DNA of 64,000 nt from Edaphobacter paludis (GTDB taxonomy: Bacteria; Acidobacteriota; Terriglobia; Terriglobales; Acidobacteriaceae): contig NZ_CP121194.1 in assembly GCF_039993895.1 (NCBI RefSeq), forward strand, positions 3,782,001-3,846,000. Direction: 5' to 3'. Positions 48,738 to 57,898 of the stretch are shown here, piece by piece. Numbering within the stretch: position 1 is the stretch's first letter; each line of letters starts with the position of its first letter. The notes beneath the pieces were generated by a model. It did no database searches, had not been told where the DNA came from, and worked only from the letters and a program-made list of their open reading frames with translations. Both the position numbers and the translations under genes were made by a program.

Positions 48738-50900
48738 ATGCCTGAGGTATCGACAGCAACGCGGGTCGTTCATGCAGTGTGCTCGCACGACTGCCCGGAC
48801 TCCTGCGGCGTTCTGGTTACGGTCGATGAGGTGTCCGGACGCGCCGTCAAGTTGCAGGGCGATCCTGCGCATCCGGTGACGCGGGGGTTTCTTTGCGGCA
48901 AGGTGGCGAAGTATCTCGACCGCGTTTACTCGCCGGATCGCCTGCTCTACCCTATGCGCCGCAGGCTCGGCGCACCCAAAGGGCCAGCCGGATACGGCCA
49001 CGCCAAAGGCCGTGAGGCCGACTCCTTCGAGCGCATCACCTGGGACGAAGCACTCGACGAAATCGCAGCGCGGCTCAACAAGATCGCAGCCGAACACGGC
49101 CCCGAGAGCATCCTTCCCTACAGCTACGCCGGAACCATCGGCCAACTCGGCTACGGCTCGATGGACCGCCGCTTCTTCTATCGCCTCGGGGCGTCTCAGC
49201 TCAACCGGACGATCTGTTCGACCGCAGGCGGCGAGGCGCTCGAGAGCGTCTACGGCGTAAAGCTCGGCACCGACCCCCGCGACTTCCGGCATGCGAAGCT
49301 CATCATCGCCTGGGGCGCGAACATTCACGGCAACAACATTCACCTGTGGCCCTTCATCGAAGAGGCACGCCACGCCGGGGCGCGGCTTATCGTCATCGAT
49401 CCCTACCGCACCCGCACCGCCGCGCTGGCCGATGAGCATCTCGCCATCAACCCCGGCACCGATGCGGCGCTCGCTTTGGGCATGATGCACGTCATCCTCA
49501 ACATGGAACTGCACGACGCCGACTACATCGCGCAGTGTACACACGGCTTCGAAGAGTTGCGGGCAGAGGTGGTCAAGTCCGAGTATTCCCCTGATAATGT
49601 CGCGGCGGCAACCGGCATCCCGGCCGAAACCATTGTTCGCCTCGCTCGGGCGTACGCGACCACCAAACCCACAGCCATCCGGCTCAACTACGGCATCCAG
49701 CGCAGCGAAAACGGCGGGACCGCGGTTCGTGCTGTCGCCATGCTGCCGCTGCTTACAGGTGCGTGGAAGCATCAGGGCGGCGGCCTGCAACTGTCCACCT
49801 CCGGCGCTTTCCCGTTCAACTCAAAAGCGACGCAGATGCCTGAGTTGATGTACTCGAGCCCACTCGCTCGCGCCTCGCGGGTGGTCAACATGGTGCGGCT
49901 CGGCGAAGCGCTTACGTCGCAGGATGCAGGCGTCGGCGGCCCACCAGTCAAGGCACTCTTCGTCTATAACTCCAACCCTGCGGCGGTCGCTCCCAACCAG
50001 AACGATGTGCTTCGGGGGATGCTCCGCGACGATCTCTTCACCGTCGTTCACGAGCAGTTCTTTACCGATACGGCGGACTATGCCGACATCCTGCTCCCGG
50101 CCGCAACCTTTCTCGAAACGAAAGACGTTCAGGGGGCCTACGGGCATAACTTCGCACAGCTCTCGCAGCAGGCCATCGCTCCGTTGGGCGAAGCACGCAG
50201 CAACGTCGCCCTCTTCGGCGACCTCGCGCGCCGCATGGGCTTCACCGAAGCCTGTTTCCACGACACCGAAGACGATCTCATCGACCAGGTATTGACCACC
50301 AGCCACCCATGGTTTGCCGGCGTAACCCGCGCACGGCTGGAGCAGGAAGGCCAGGTTCCCCTCGCGCTGCCTACCGATGCCAGCGGAGCGGTGCTTCCCT
50401 TTTCGACGGCAGCATGGTTCCGCACCCCCAGCGGACGCGGTGAGCTAACGCCGGTTCCCGTCTTTCACGCTCCGGTCGAATCGCGCGGAGGCACGGCTGC
50501 ACGTAGCGGCGAGTATCCACTGGAATTCCTGCCCCGCAAGGCCGACAACTATATGAACTCGACCTTCGCCAATATTGAGACGCACCAGAAGATGCAGGCG
50601 CGAACGGCGGGCGTTCTGGAGATGCACCAGACCGACGCGGCGGCCCGGGGCATCGTCTCAGGCGATGCTGTCGAGATCTTCAACGGACGCGGCAGAATAG
50701 CCCTCCACGCCGTCGTCAACGAGCAGGTCGCGGCGGGTGTCGTCTCTGCCCGCCTCGATTGGAACAAGCTTTCGGCTGGCGCGGGAAACGTGAACGCCCT
50801 GACCAGCGAACGGCTTACGGACATAGGCGAAGGCCCGACATTCTATTCAACTTTGGTTGAAGTCCAAAAGGTCCCGGAGAGAATGCCTGCGGAGTCGTAA
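48738..50900 (+). CDS. Molybdopterin-dependent oxidoreductase, 4Fe-4S type
   Basis: 720-residue member of the DMSO-reductase/formate-dehydrogenase family. The N-terminal iron-sulfur site is C15-x3-C19-x3-C23-x29-C53 (CSHDCPDSC ... FLCGK). The molybdopterin-binding domain includes RITWDEALDEIA, NRTICSTAGG, IAWGANIHGNNIHLWPFIEEA and IDPYRTRTAALADEHLAINPGTDAALALGM; the dinucleotide-binding C-terminal domain begins near 590 with YPLEFLPRKADNYMNSTFAN. No twin-Arg signal, so it is cytosolic. No small electron-transfer subunits or maturation genes are adjacent; the substrate cannot be assigned. Divergent from TMEM175. Confidence 0.88.
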   Translation: MPEVSTATRVVHAVCSHDCPDSCGVLVTVDEVSGRAVKLQGDPAHPVTRGFLCGKVAKYLDRVYSPDRLLYPMRRRLGAPKGPAGYGHAKGREADSFERITWDEALDEIAARLNKIAAEHGPESILPYSYAGTIGQLGYGSMDRRFFYRLGASQLNRTICSTAGGEALESVYGVKLGTDPRDFRHAKLIIAWGANIHGNNIHLWPFIEEARHAGARLIVIDPYRTRTAALADEHLAINPGTDAALALGMMHVILNMELHDADYIAQCTHGFEELRAEVVKSEYSPDNVAAATGIPAETIVRLARAYATTKPTAIRLNYGIQRSENGGTAVRAVAMLPLLTGAWKHQGGGLQLSTSGAFPFNSKATQMPELMYSSPLARASRVVNMVRLGEALTSQDAGVGGPPVKALFVYNSNPAAVAPNQNDVLRGMLRDDLFTVVHEQFFTDTADYADILLPAATFLETKDVQGAYGHNFAQLSQQAIAPLGEARSNVALFGDLARRMGFTEACFHDTEDDLIDQVLTTSHPWFAGVTRARLEQEGQVPLALPTDASGAVLPFSTAAWFRTPSGRGELTPVPVFHAPVESRGGTAARSGEYPLEFLPRKADNYMNSTFANIETHQKMQARTAGVLEMHQTDAAARGIVSGDAVEIFNGRGRIALHAVVNEQVAAGVVSARLDWNKLSAGAGNVNALTSERLTDIGEGPTFYSTLVEVQKVPERMPAES

Positions 50901-50941
50901 AATAGTAGGGATTGTCGAAAACACAAAGGATGGCACGGTAG

Positions 50942-51874
50942 ATGAGTATTGAGGCGCAGACAGTTTTGGCAGGACAGGTAGTGACGGCAGCCCAGGCAGC
51001 CGGTCTGGTGGTAGTTTCGAGCGCCGAAGGCAAGGACTTCTCCGGCGGACCTACGACCCGGTTTACGCTGGGGCTGGCTGCGGATCAATCGAAGACCCAG
51101 GTATTGGAGTTGAGCTCAGGCTTCGACTTCAGCAGCGCCGAACTGGCCGCCGTGGTGAAGGAGTATCTGGCGGAGACGGCAAAGCGGCTCAAGAGCGCGC
51201 GGCCGGATTGTTATCTGACATTGGGCGGTCTGCCCCTGAGCTTTGGAAGGTTCGAGTGGCCCTTTCACGCGTCGACCTCCGGCGCGGACACGTCGCTGGT
51301 GCATGGCGAGGTTTGGCTGGAAGATGGCAACGAGCGCGTGCTGCACTCGAAGGTTGCAGCCTCCATGACCGTGACCTTCCGCGAAGTGGTGGCCGCACCT
51401 GAGCAGCCTTTTGCCGAGAGCTTCATCTACAACGCCGTGCGCAAGACGATGGATCAGGGCCAGTTGGAACTGGTCAAGAGCGGCAACCGCCAGCCGGTTC
51501 CGGTCACGACACGGTACTACAGCGCCAAGCACAAGAAATTTGTCTTCAACGATACGACCGAGGCGCAGCGGCGGGAGTTTTTGGCCGCGAAGGTCTTCTG
51601 GCTCTCGGGCGTGCTCGGCGGCGGCGGACCGGTGTGGCTCCTCGATCCGCGCGATGCTCAGTATCTGGACACCACGGTGGACGAGTTGAAGAAGCTGACG
51701 AAGGCATTGGCGGCGGAGGGCGCGATCCAGTTGGCGGCGGATGCAGAATATGCCACGCCGACCGAGAAACTGATGGCCCTTCGTGAGCACTACGGTCAGG
51801 AACTGGCAGAGGCGCTTGCGTTTACCAAGCCGACGTTTAATGAAGACATGCGCGGCGGCCATACAAATATGTAA
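50942..51874 (+). CDS. Conserved hypothetical protein
   Basis: 310-residue soluble protein without a signal peptide, no Cys-rich motif and no family I can name. The N-terminal half is beta-rich (TRFTLGLAADQSKTQVLELSSGFDFSS), the middle contains FHASTSGADTSLVHGEVWLEDG, and the C-terminal 100 residues are helical. It follows the molybdopterin oxidoreductase by 41 bases on the same strand, so a shared transcript is possible. ATG 50942 lacks a strong ribosome site (GGCACGGTAG). A strong terminator at 51905 ends the unit. Confidence 0.65.
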   Translation: MSIEAQTVLAGQVVTAAQAAGLVVVSSAEGKDFSGGPTTRFTLGLAADQSKTQVLELSSGFDFSSAELAAVVKEYLAETAKRLKSARPDCYLTLGGLPLSFGRFEWPFHASTSGADTSLVHGEVWLEDGNERVLHSKVAASMTVTFREVVAAPEQPFAESFIYNAVRKTMDQGQLELVKSGNRQPVPVTTRYYSAKHKKFVFNDTTEAQRREFLAAKVFWLSGVLGGGGPVWLLDPRDAQYLDTTVDELKKLTKALAAEGAIQLAADAEYATPTEKLMALREHYGQELAEALAFTKPTFNEDMRGGHTNM

Positions 51875-51904
51875 CTGCTCTAATCCCAAGAAGCCTGAAC
51901 GCAG

Positions 51905-51933
51905 GAAGCCCGCATGATCATCATGCGGGCTTC
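51905..51933. terminator. Terminator between convergent genes
   Basis: Perfect 13-bp stem (GAAGCCCGCATGA / TCATGCGGGCTTC) with a 3-base loop and trailing TTTG; 30 bases after the hypothetical gene and 27 bases before the convergent TM2 stop. Confidence 0.85.
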
Positions 51934-51960
51934 TTTGCGTCGGGGAACGCCGAAGTTCGT

Positions 51961-52383
51961 TCAGGCCGGAATGTTAGGAGCAATGGGGTTTCCGCAGTGC
52001 GGGCAGAAGGCAGCGTCCAGTTCTGTCGGCATTCCGCAGACAGCGCATTGCGTAGTGGGGGTGTTGTAGACCGTGGCGGTGCCAAGAATGTGGCTGGCGA
52101 TGTAAGCCGCCTGCGTCGCGTTGTAGTCGCGCACTCGGCCCGGCATCAGAAAGCACTCGATGAAGCCCAGGATGGCGGTGATGCCGGTCCAGCAAAACAG
52201 CAGATAGAGGACTCCCCATCCGTTGCGGCGGAGGTAGAAATGGTGAATCCCGAAGCATCCGAGAAAGAGCGCGAAGAGGACGCCGACTACCTCGTCCTTG
52301 TGGGCGCGCTCGTACTCGGCATAGAACCAGGCGCGCTGCTGCGGGTTCATGTTGGCGGTATAGATGGGATTGTTGAGCGGCAT
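51961..52383 (-). CDS. TM2 domain membrane protein with C-terminal zinc ribbon
   Basis: 140 residues: N-terminal MNPQQRAWFYAEYERAHKD, two transmembrane helices forming a TM2 domain (VGVLFALFLGCFGIHHFYLRRNGWGVLYLLFCWTGITAILGFIE, with the DRF-like GIHHFYLRR turn), and a C-terminal zinc ribbon CAVCGMPTELDAAFCPHCG. Function of bacterial TM2 proteins is unknown. ATG 52383 has GGGAG 9 bases upstream; the frame to 52485 lacks a site. Downstream of a glycosyltransferase and an acyltransferase on the same strand. Confidence 0.82.
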   Translation of the reverse strand: MPLNNPIYTANMNPQQRAWFYAEYERAHKDEVVGVLFALFLGCFGIHHFYLRRNGWGVLYLLFCWTGITAILGFIECFLMPGRVRDYNATQAAYIASHILGTATVYNTPTTQCAVCGMPTELDAAFCPHCGNPIAPNIPA

Positions 52384-52489
52384 GGCGGCATTCTCCCCGA
52401 GCGTGAGACCAGACTCTGGGAGAAGGTACGCGCATTTGCCGGTGGCGGTTCCGTTGACGCTTGCGGGTGAAGCCAGAACCGCCACTGGC

Positions 52490-53641
52490 TTAGCGACGGT
52501 TCATCCCCAGGAGACTGAGAAAGAAGCTGCCGAAGATCGCTTCGATTCCGAGCATGAAGCAGGTGGCCGAAGGCAGCGTGAGGCGAAGCATCGTCTGCGG
52601 CGAGAGGTTGCCGAATCCCGCAGCGTGCCATAGATGGAGGGCGTAGCCAAGGATCACGGCACCGGCAAGCAGCAGAACGCAGCCTACGATGAGGCCGACT
52701 TCAAGGTTAATGACCTTGAAGACGCGCTCGAACTTTGGATTGGGCGGAAGAAAGCCCTCCTGCGTGCCGAAGACCTTGGCGCTGACGGCAAAGACGGAGA
52801 TGTGCGCTCCAATAAGAACAAGGCCGAGAGCGTAGGTGAGGGTATCGACGTCGAAGGTCCAGCGGCCGATGGTTAGCGGCCCCGCAATCAAAAGCAGCGA
52901 GATTACCAGGCCGACGACAAACGTGATGACTCCCGGATAGAAGAAAAGCCACCGCGGGCTATAGAGCAGAAGAAAGCGCAGGTGACGCCAGCCATCTCGC
53001 CAGGTGCGGAGGTGCGGTGCGCGGGTGCGACCGTCAGGCGAAAGCGTAGTGGGAACTTCGGCTAGACGCAGCCCGGCGAGACTGGAGCGAACGACCATCT
53101 CGCTGGCAAACTCCATGCCGGTGGTGCGCAGTCCAAGCGCGAGGACAGCGTCGCGGCGCATGGCGCGGATGCCGCAATGGAAGTCGCGGACAGGAATGCC
53201 GAAGAAGAGGCGTCCGATGAAGCTGAGGACGGGGTTGCCCAGATACTTGTGCAGCGGAGGCATGGCTCCGGGCTTGATCTCGCCGCTGAAGCGGTTGCCC
53301 ATGACGAGGTCGTTGCCTTCTTCGAGCTTCGCGAGAAAGCGCGGCAGGTGGCCGAAGTCGTAGCTGGCGTCAGCGTCGGCCATCAGAACGTATTTGCCGC
53401 GCGCGTTTTCGATGCCGGTGAGCAGGGCCGCGCCATAGCCGCGCACAGGAACGGCAACGACCCGCGCGCCCTCATCGACGGCGATCTGCTGCGAGCCGTC
53501 GGTGCTGCCGTTATCGGCGATGAGCACCTCTCCGGCGACATTGTTATCGCGCAGAGCGGCGACAGCCTGCCGGACGCAGAACGCGAGCGTCTCCGCTTCG
53601 TTCAGGCAGGGCATAAGGATGGTGACGGTGAGGTCGCTCAT
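52490..53641 (-). CDS. Family 2 glycosyltransferase with C-terminal membrane domain
   Basis: 383 residues. GT-A domain (about 1-225) of the dolichol-phosphate-mannose synthase type: TVTILMPCLNEAETL, IADNGSTDGSQQIA, VLMADADASYDF (DxD), MGNRFSGEIKPGAMPP and FHCGIRAMRRDAV. The rest has about four membrane helices (LFFYPGVITFVVGLVISLLL onwards). Likely transfers a sugar to a polyprenyl phosphate for envelope glycan assembly. ATG 53641 (MSDLTVTI) begins the fold; the frame to 53764 overlaps the acyltransferase gene. Probably co-transcribed with that gene, 61 bases upstream. Confidence 0.85.
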   Translation of the reverse strand: MSDLTVTILMPCLNEAETLAFCVRQAVAALRDNNVAGEVLIADNGSTDGSQQIAVDEGARVVAVPVRGYGAALLTGIENARGKYVLMADADASYDFGHLPRFLAKLEEGNDLVMGNRFSGEIKPGAMPPLHKYLGNPVLSFIGRLFFGIPVRDFHCGIRAMRRDAVLALGLRTTGMEFASEMVVRSSLAGLRLAEVPTTLSPDGRTRAPHLRTWRDGWRHLRFLLLYSPRWLFFYPGVITFVVGLVISLLLIAGPLTIGRWTFDVDTLTYALGLVLIGAHISVFAVSAKVFGTQEGFLPPNPKFERVFKVINLEVGLIVGCVLLLAGAVILGYALHLWHAAGFGNLSPQTMLRLTLPSATCFMLGIEAIFGSFFLSLLGMNRR

Positions 53642-53702
53642 GTTTTGAATGCTACCAAATGGATTTGTTTGCATAGGGATTTCGCCAGGGATAGGAAGGG
53701 GC

Positions 53703-54911
53703 TCAACCATTCGCGGCTTCGGTCTTCTTGAAGGAAGCGGATGGATGCGAAGGAGCAAGGACATACTTGCGTAAGGAGAGGGCTGGCCGCTCGATCAGAT
53801 AGTAAGTTAGCAGCGACAGTAAGACACTGATGCCGAGTACGGTGACAAACCGGATCGTATAGGCTGTGAGGTTGCCAGGAGACAGCGGCCCGCGCAGGTG
53901 ATCGTAGGCCATCAGAACATAGGTGTGGATCATATAAACGGCGTAGCTGATGAGGCCGAAAAACGTGAACAGGCGGGAGCGGAAGATCGCGAGATAACGG
54001 GCCCCCGTATGCACAATCACGAAGGCAATCACGGAGCCGGCGAGCAGCGAGATGCCGGTCTGGTAAGCCGCTGCCATGAAGGCGAACTCCCTTTGACTGC
54101 TGTAGGGAAGAAAGATGCATGCGAACAGAACTACTCCTGCGACAAACGCGGCTGCGATCCATTTGGTGGGGATGGCCGCTACTGGTGGGCTCTGGCCGCT
54201 TCTTTGGGAGTAGCGGCAGGCGACGAATGCTCCGATTGCGAGACCATCGCAGTGTAGAAACGTCAGGTCATAGTTGTGATGGCCAATGGAGGCTGCGGCG
54301 AGACGAAGAATCACAGCGCTCAGGCCGATGCCGACGCTCCAGCGAACCAGTTGCGGAACCGAACGGCGACGGACGACGGTCGGCCAGAGAAGGTAAAACT
54401 GCTCTTCGATGGCAAGCGTCCAGAACGGGCCGGTCGAGGCAACGTGGAAGACCTGGGCAAAATTCACGACGAACAATGCTGCCAGCAGGACATAAGCGTG
54501 CGAGTCGGGAACGAACAGGTACACGCCGACAAGGCAAAGAATGTAGAGAGGCAGAATGCGCAGGACGCGCTTCCAGTAGAAGTTGCGATAGTAGACAGAG
54601 CTGTCGCGGTCCTGAATGAGCAGCGATGTGATGAGGAATCCGGAGAGAACGAAGAACAGGTCGACGCCGCTGCTGCCGTAGGAGGAGAGATGGTAGAGCG
54701 TCCGAATGCCCGGTCCCCAGTCGCTCAACCGAATAGAGGTAAAGCAGAGATGATGAAAAAAAACCATGAGAGCAGCCATGCCGCGAATGCCATCCAACTC
54801 ACGGATATGAACGAGGCGCGGCTTGCGGGGCTTTACGGTTTCGCCAATCGAGCGATCGAACCCGGCTGATGAATCTGCGGGAGAAGCGAATGCTGGCTGA
54901 GTGGCTTCCAT
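53703..54911 (-). CDS. Acyltransferase 3 family membrane protein (OafA-like)
   Basis: 402-residue inner-membrane acyltransferase with about ten helices, expected to O-acetylate a surface polysaccharide or lipid. ELDGIRGMAALMVFFHHL carries the catalytic-type His and Arg pair; GVDLFFVLSGFLI and FYWKRVLRILPLYI are hallmark segments. It starts with a 40-residue polar tail. ATG 54911 has GGAGAGAG 3-4 bases upstream. It precedes the glycosyltransferase in the same direction, suggesting a small envelope-glycan cluster. Confidence 0.88.
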   Translation of the reverse strand: MEATQPAFASPADSSAGFDRSIGETVKPRKPRLVHIRELDGIRGMAALMVFFHHLCFTSIRLSDWGPGIRTLYHLSSYGSSGVDLFFVLSGFLITSLLIQDRDSSVYYRNFYWKRVLRILPLYILCLVGVYLFVPDSHAYVLLAALFVVNFAQVFHVASTGPFWTLAIEEQFYLLWPTVVRRRSVPQLVRWSVGIGLSAVILRLAAASIGHHNYDLTFLHCDGLAIGAFVACRYSQRSGQSPPVAAIPTKWIAAAFVAGVVLFACIFLPYSSQREFAFMAAAYQTGISLLAGSVIAFVIVHTGARYLAIFRSRLFTFFGLISYAVYMIHTYVLMAYDHLRGPLSPGNLTAYTIRFVTVLGISVLLSLLTYYLIERPALSLRKYVLAPSHPSASFKKTEAANG

Positions 54912-54996
54912 TGGCTCTCTCCGTTGACTGACAGGACTCAATCTCAGTGTAAAGGGTGGTCTGGTATGGGAAAACAGCGCCTAAGTGGTCGGAATA

Positions 54997-55024
54997 CAAC
55001 GGCCACGATTGCTCGTGGCCGTTG
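54997..55024. terminator. Terminator of rpoD
   Basis: Perfect 12-bp stem (CAACGGCCACGA / TCGTGGCCGTTG) with a TTGC loop, 22 bases past the rpoD stop on the minus strand. No T-run. Confidence 0.75.
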
Positions 55025-55046
55025 TCGACTTGATTCGCAGATGAAT

Positions 55047-56759
55047 CTACATATCCTTGACGCCGTCGACGAAGGCCTTCAGCTTGCGGCTGCGGCTTGG
55101 GTGACGGAGCTTGCGGAGTGCCTTCGCCTCTATCTGGCGGATGCGCTCGCGGGTGACCTGGAAGGACTGTCCGACCTCTTCAAGCGTATGCTCGGAGCCG
55201 TCTTCGAGGCCGAAACGCATCTTGATGACGCGCTCTTCGCGCGGCGTCAGCGTGCGCAGCACCTGGGAGGTGTACTCCTTCAGGTTGACCGAGATGACGG
55301 CGTCGGACGGCGAGACGGCCATCCGGTCTTCGATGAAGTCGCCAAGGTGCGAATCTTCCTCTTCGCCGATCGGCGTTTCGAGAGAGATGGGCTCCTGCGC
55401 AATCTTGAGGACCTTGCGGACCTTTGCGACCGGGATGTCCATGCGGCGAGCGATCTCTTCCGATGATGCTTCGCGGCCAAGCTCCTGCACCAGCTGACGC
55501 GAGGTGCGGATGAGCTTGTTGATGGTCTCGATCATGTGCACCGGGATGCGGATCGTTCGTGCCTGGTCGGCAATGGCGCGGGTAATGGCCTGACGAATCC
55601 ACCACGTCGCGTAGGTCGAGAATTTGTAACCGCGACGGTACTCGAACTTGTCGACGGCCTTCATCAGACCGATATTGCCTTCCTGAATCAGGTCGAGGAA
55701 CTGGAGGCCGCGGTTCGTGTACTTCTTGGCGATGGATACGACGAGACGAAGATTAGCCTCGATGAGCTCACGCTTGGCGCGCTCGGCGTCCATGTCGCCC
55801 TGAATCATCTCGCGCTGCGTGCGCTTGAGGTCGGCGATGCTGATTCCGGCGTCCTGTTCGACGCGCTCGAGATCGATGCGGCAGTTCTTCTGCTGACGCT
55901 TGTATTCTTTGCGCAGCTCCTCGGACTTCGAGGCCTCGTACTTGGTATCGAGGGTCTTGATCTGACGCTCGAGCGTGCGCATGGCGTCGACGGTCTTGTT
56001 GACCTTGTCGAGCAGGCGCTTCTTCTCGGCGTTGGTGTACTTCAACTCGCGGATGATGCGGTTGATGTAGACGTGCTCGCGTCCGATGAGCCAGCGAGTC
56101 TTGCGAGTATCTTTGGCCTTCGCCTTGGAGTCCTTGCCGACAGGCGCCGCAAGCTTTTCTTCGAGCGCGTGAATCTTCTTCTGATGCTTGGTGATGACGT
56201 CGATGCGACCAGCCGTGGCGCGCACGCGGGCAGCCAGGATCTCTTCGGTCAGCTCTTCTTCGTCGAAGGTGACGACTTCCTTGATGTTGCGCACGCCGCG
56301 CTTGAGGTCTTCACCAAGTGCGACGATCTCGCGGATGACGATGGGTGAGCGCGAGATGGCCTTCATCACACGGATCTGGCCGCGTTCGATACGCTTGGCA
56401 ATCTCTACTTCTCCCTCGCGGGTGAGCAGAGGAACCGTGCCCATCTCGCGGAGATACATGCGGACGGGGTCGTTCGTCTTTTCGAGGGTGCCGGGCGTGA
56501 GGTCGAGCTCTACGTCATCGGACTCTTCACCTGCCTCGGGCTCGTACTTGTCGCGGTCTCCGCCGAACTTCGATTCGCCGGAGAGAACATCGATACCCTG
56601 AGTGTTGATGGTGGTGAGAAGATCGTCGAGATCGTCTGGAGTGGTGATATCACCGGGCAGCAGATCATTGACCTCGCCGTAGGTGAGATACCCCTTCTCC
56701 TTGCCGGTATCGATCATCTTGTCTATATCTTCTTCGTACTTGTCAATTTCTTCAGCCAC
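55047..56759 (-). CDS. rpoD: RNA polymerase primary sigma factor
   Basis: Housekeeping sigma-70. Region 1.1 (about 1-70), 1.2 with [22 protein letters not shown], a variable non-conserved region with coiled-coil character ([26 protein letters not shown]), then regions 2.1-2.4 ([59 protein letters not shown]), 3, and 4 ([31 protein letters not shown]). GTG 56759 ([11 protein letters not shown]) is preferred over GTG 56771 because AGGAG overlaps the latter. Unlike the classic rpsU-dnaG-rpoD order, about 2.6 kb of other genes separate it from dnaG. Confidence 0.97.
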   Translation of the reverse strand: MAEEIDKYEEDIDKMIDTGKEKGYLTYGEVNDLLPGDITTPDDLDDLLTTINTQGIDVLSGESKFGGDRDKYEPEAGEESDDVELDLTPGTLEKTNDPVRMYLREMGTVPLLTREGEVEIAKRIERGQIRVMKAISRSPIVIREIVALGEDLKRGVRNIKEVVTFDEEELTEEILAARVRATAGRIDVITKHQKKIHALEEKLAAPVGKDSKAKAKDTRKTRWLIGREHVYINRIIRELKYTNAEKKRLLDKVNKTVDAMRTLERQIKTLDTKYEASKSEELRKEYKRQQKNCRIDLERVEQDAGISIADLKRTQREMIQGDMDAERAKRELIEANLRLVVSIAKKYTNRGLQFLDLIQEGNIGLMKAVDKFEYRRGYKFSTYATWWIRQAITRAIADQARTIRIPVHMIETINKLIRTSRQLVQELGREASSEEIARRMDIPVAKVRKVLKIAQEPISLETPIGEEEDSHLGDFIEDRMAVSPSDAVISVNLKEYTSQVLRTLTPREERVIKMRFGLEDGSEHTLEEVGQSFQVTRERIRQIEAKALRKLRHPSRSRKLKAFVDGVKDM

Positions 56760-56963
56760 GGATGTGCGCACTCCTGCGAGAGATTCTGTTGATTGGGATG
56801 CCGCCGGCGTCCATAGTGGTATTCAAGCGGAGCAATCCCTTGGTTGTAACGTGATGAGCAGGGAGTAAATTGCGGTTTAGACCGCGATGGCAAGCCCGGC
56901 GACCTCATGGGGTCAGGGCATTCAAAGGCACACGTCCCAGCGACTCATAGGATACCACACTGT

Positions 56964-57218
56964 TTAGACGTTCTCGGCAGAGAAAAGACTCGGGGCAGGC
57001 TCGCGGAGGGCCTCCCCTTTGGCCCCATCCTGATGGCGGGGACAGCGCCGAAGGTGGATATCTTTGCCATTGGAGCCGTAATCGTGGCCGCAATGGGCGC
57101 AGCGCAGGTGATAGATTGTCTGCCCGGGGAAGGATTCCGAGGGGAAACCGGTCCGGGAGATGACGATCTGGCCGTGTTTGTTCTTGTATCCGGGGTCTGT
57201 GGTCTGAAATCGGGGCAT
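56964..57218 (-). CDS. Small zinc-ribbon protein
   Basis: 84 residues with LRCAHCGHDYGSNGKDIHLRRCPRH, three cysteines and several histidines spaced as in a zinc ribbon. Similar short proteins with a TYKNKNGQ-like start occur widely as hypotheticals; function unknown. It begins 2 bases after the Doc toxin stop, with no ribosome site of its own, so it is translationally coupled to that gene and may be a third part of the toxin-antitoxin unit or a passenger. Confidence 0.7.
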   Translation of the reverse strand: MPRFQTTDPGYKNKHGQIVISRTGFPSESFPGQTIYHLRCAHCGHDYGSNGKDIHLRRCPRHQDGAKGEALREPAPSLFSAENV

Positions 57219-57220
57219 TT

Positions 57221-57616
57221 TTATACAGTCAGGCGGACAGCGTGTTTGGTGAACCAGCCGGTAAGGTCCTCTTCGCTGAGGCTGCCTTCGGCGAGATGAA
57301 GAAATGTGAAGTAAGTGGCTTCTTTTGAGGCCGCGATGTCCCAGCCGTTTCTGTCGAGGAAGGTCATGGAAACCACCAGAGCCGTACGCTTATTGCCATC
57401 GATAAATGCGTGATTGCGGGCTATGCCAAAGGCATAGGAAGCCGCGAGTCGGAAGAGATCCGGGTTGTCATTAGAGGTAAAGACATTGTGCGGCTTCCCA
57501 AGGGCGGAATCGAGCAGCGTTTCATCTCGGATGCCGGCTGAACCGCCATGTTCCGCCAGCTGTTCGCTATGCATGGCCAGAACCGCCCTTTCTGATACCC
57601 AGACAGGCTTGTCCAC
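57221..57616 (-). CDS. Doc-type (death-on-curing) toxin
   Basis: 131-residue Fic/Doc-fold toxin; Doc proteins phosphorylate elongation factor Tu and stop translation. The active-site motif HAFIDGNKR (H69-R77) matches HxFxxGNKR, closer to Fic/Doc than to adenylylating Fic with FPFxxGNGR. GTG 57616 overlaps the last base of the antitoxin stop (TAGTG), a normal coupling in toxin-antitoxin units. The antitoxin preceding it is AbrB/MazE-like rather than Phd. A zinc-ribbon gene follows 2 bases after. Confidence 0.9.
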   Translation of the reverse strand: MDKPVWVSERAVLAMHSEQLAEHGGSAGIRDETLLDSALGKPHNVFTSNDNPDLFRLAASYAFGIARNHAFIDGNKRTALVVSMTFLDRNGWDIAASKEATYFTFLHLAEGSLSEEDLTGWFTKHAVRLTV

Positions 57617-57843
57617 TATTCTGCCAGCCTGCGCAGAACGTCGCGGTTCTTCCTCATGACCCGTTTTGCTGCTTCCATCTCTTCGGCAAAGTTCTGGTCG
57701 TAGGGAGTGAGCTCGACGCCACTAGGTGTCTCCGTAATATAGACCTGATCCCCCTTTTCCACCCGCAGTTTTGCCAGGACTTCTTTGGACAGGATGATGC
57801 CGACAGAGTTTCCAATCGTGGTTATTTTTGCAGTCGATGCCAT
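57616..57843 (-). CDS. AbrB/MazE-like antitoxin
   Basis: 75-residue antitoxin with an N-terminal SpoVT/AbrB swapped-hairpin DNA-binding domain (AKITTIGNSVGIILSKEVLAKLRVEKGDQVYITETPSG) and a C-terminal toxin-neutralising helix (FAEEMEAAKRVMRKNRDVLRRLAE). ATG 57843 is chosen because GAGGAG lies 6 bases upstream; the frame extends to 57939. It probably autoregulates by binding the palindrome overlapping its promoter. Pairing of an AbrB-type antitoxin with a Doc toxin is known but less usual than Phd-Doc. Confidence 0.88.
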   Translation of the reverse strand: MASTAKITTIGNSVGIILSKEVLAKLRVEKGDQVYITETPSGVELTPYDQNFAEEMEAAKRVMRKNRDVLRRLAE

Positions 57844-57861
57844 GGCTAACTCCTCAAGCAT

Positions 57862-57879
57862 ATTATAACAATTGTTATA
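57862..57879 (-). promoter_or_regulatory. Antitoxin promoter -10 and palindromic operator
   Basis: TATAAT on the minus strand (57867-57862) is a perfect -10, and it overlaps the 16-bp perfect palindrome TATAACAATTGTTATA (57864-57879). The transcript would start about 12 bases before GAGGAG. The antitoxin is the natural ligand. Confidence 0.8.
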
Positions 57880-57898
57880 TAAGAGAGCAGCGTATGGT

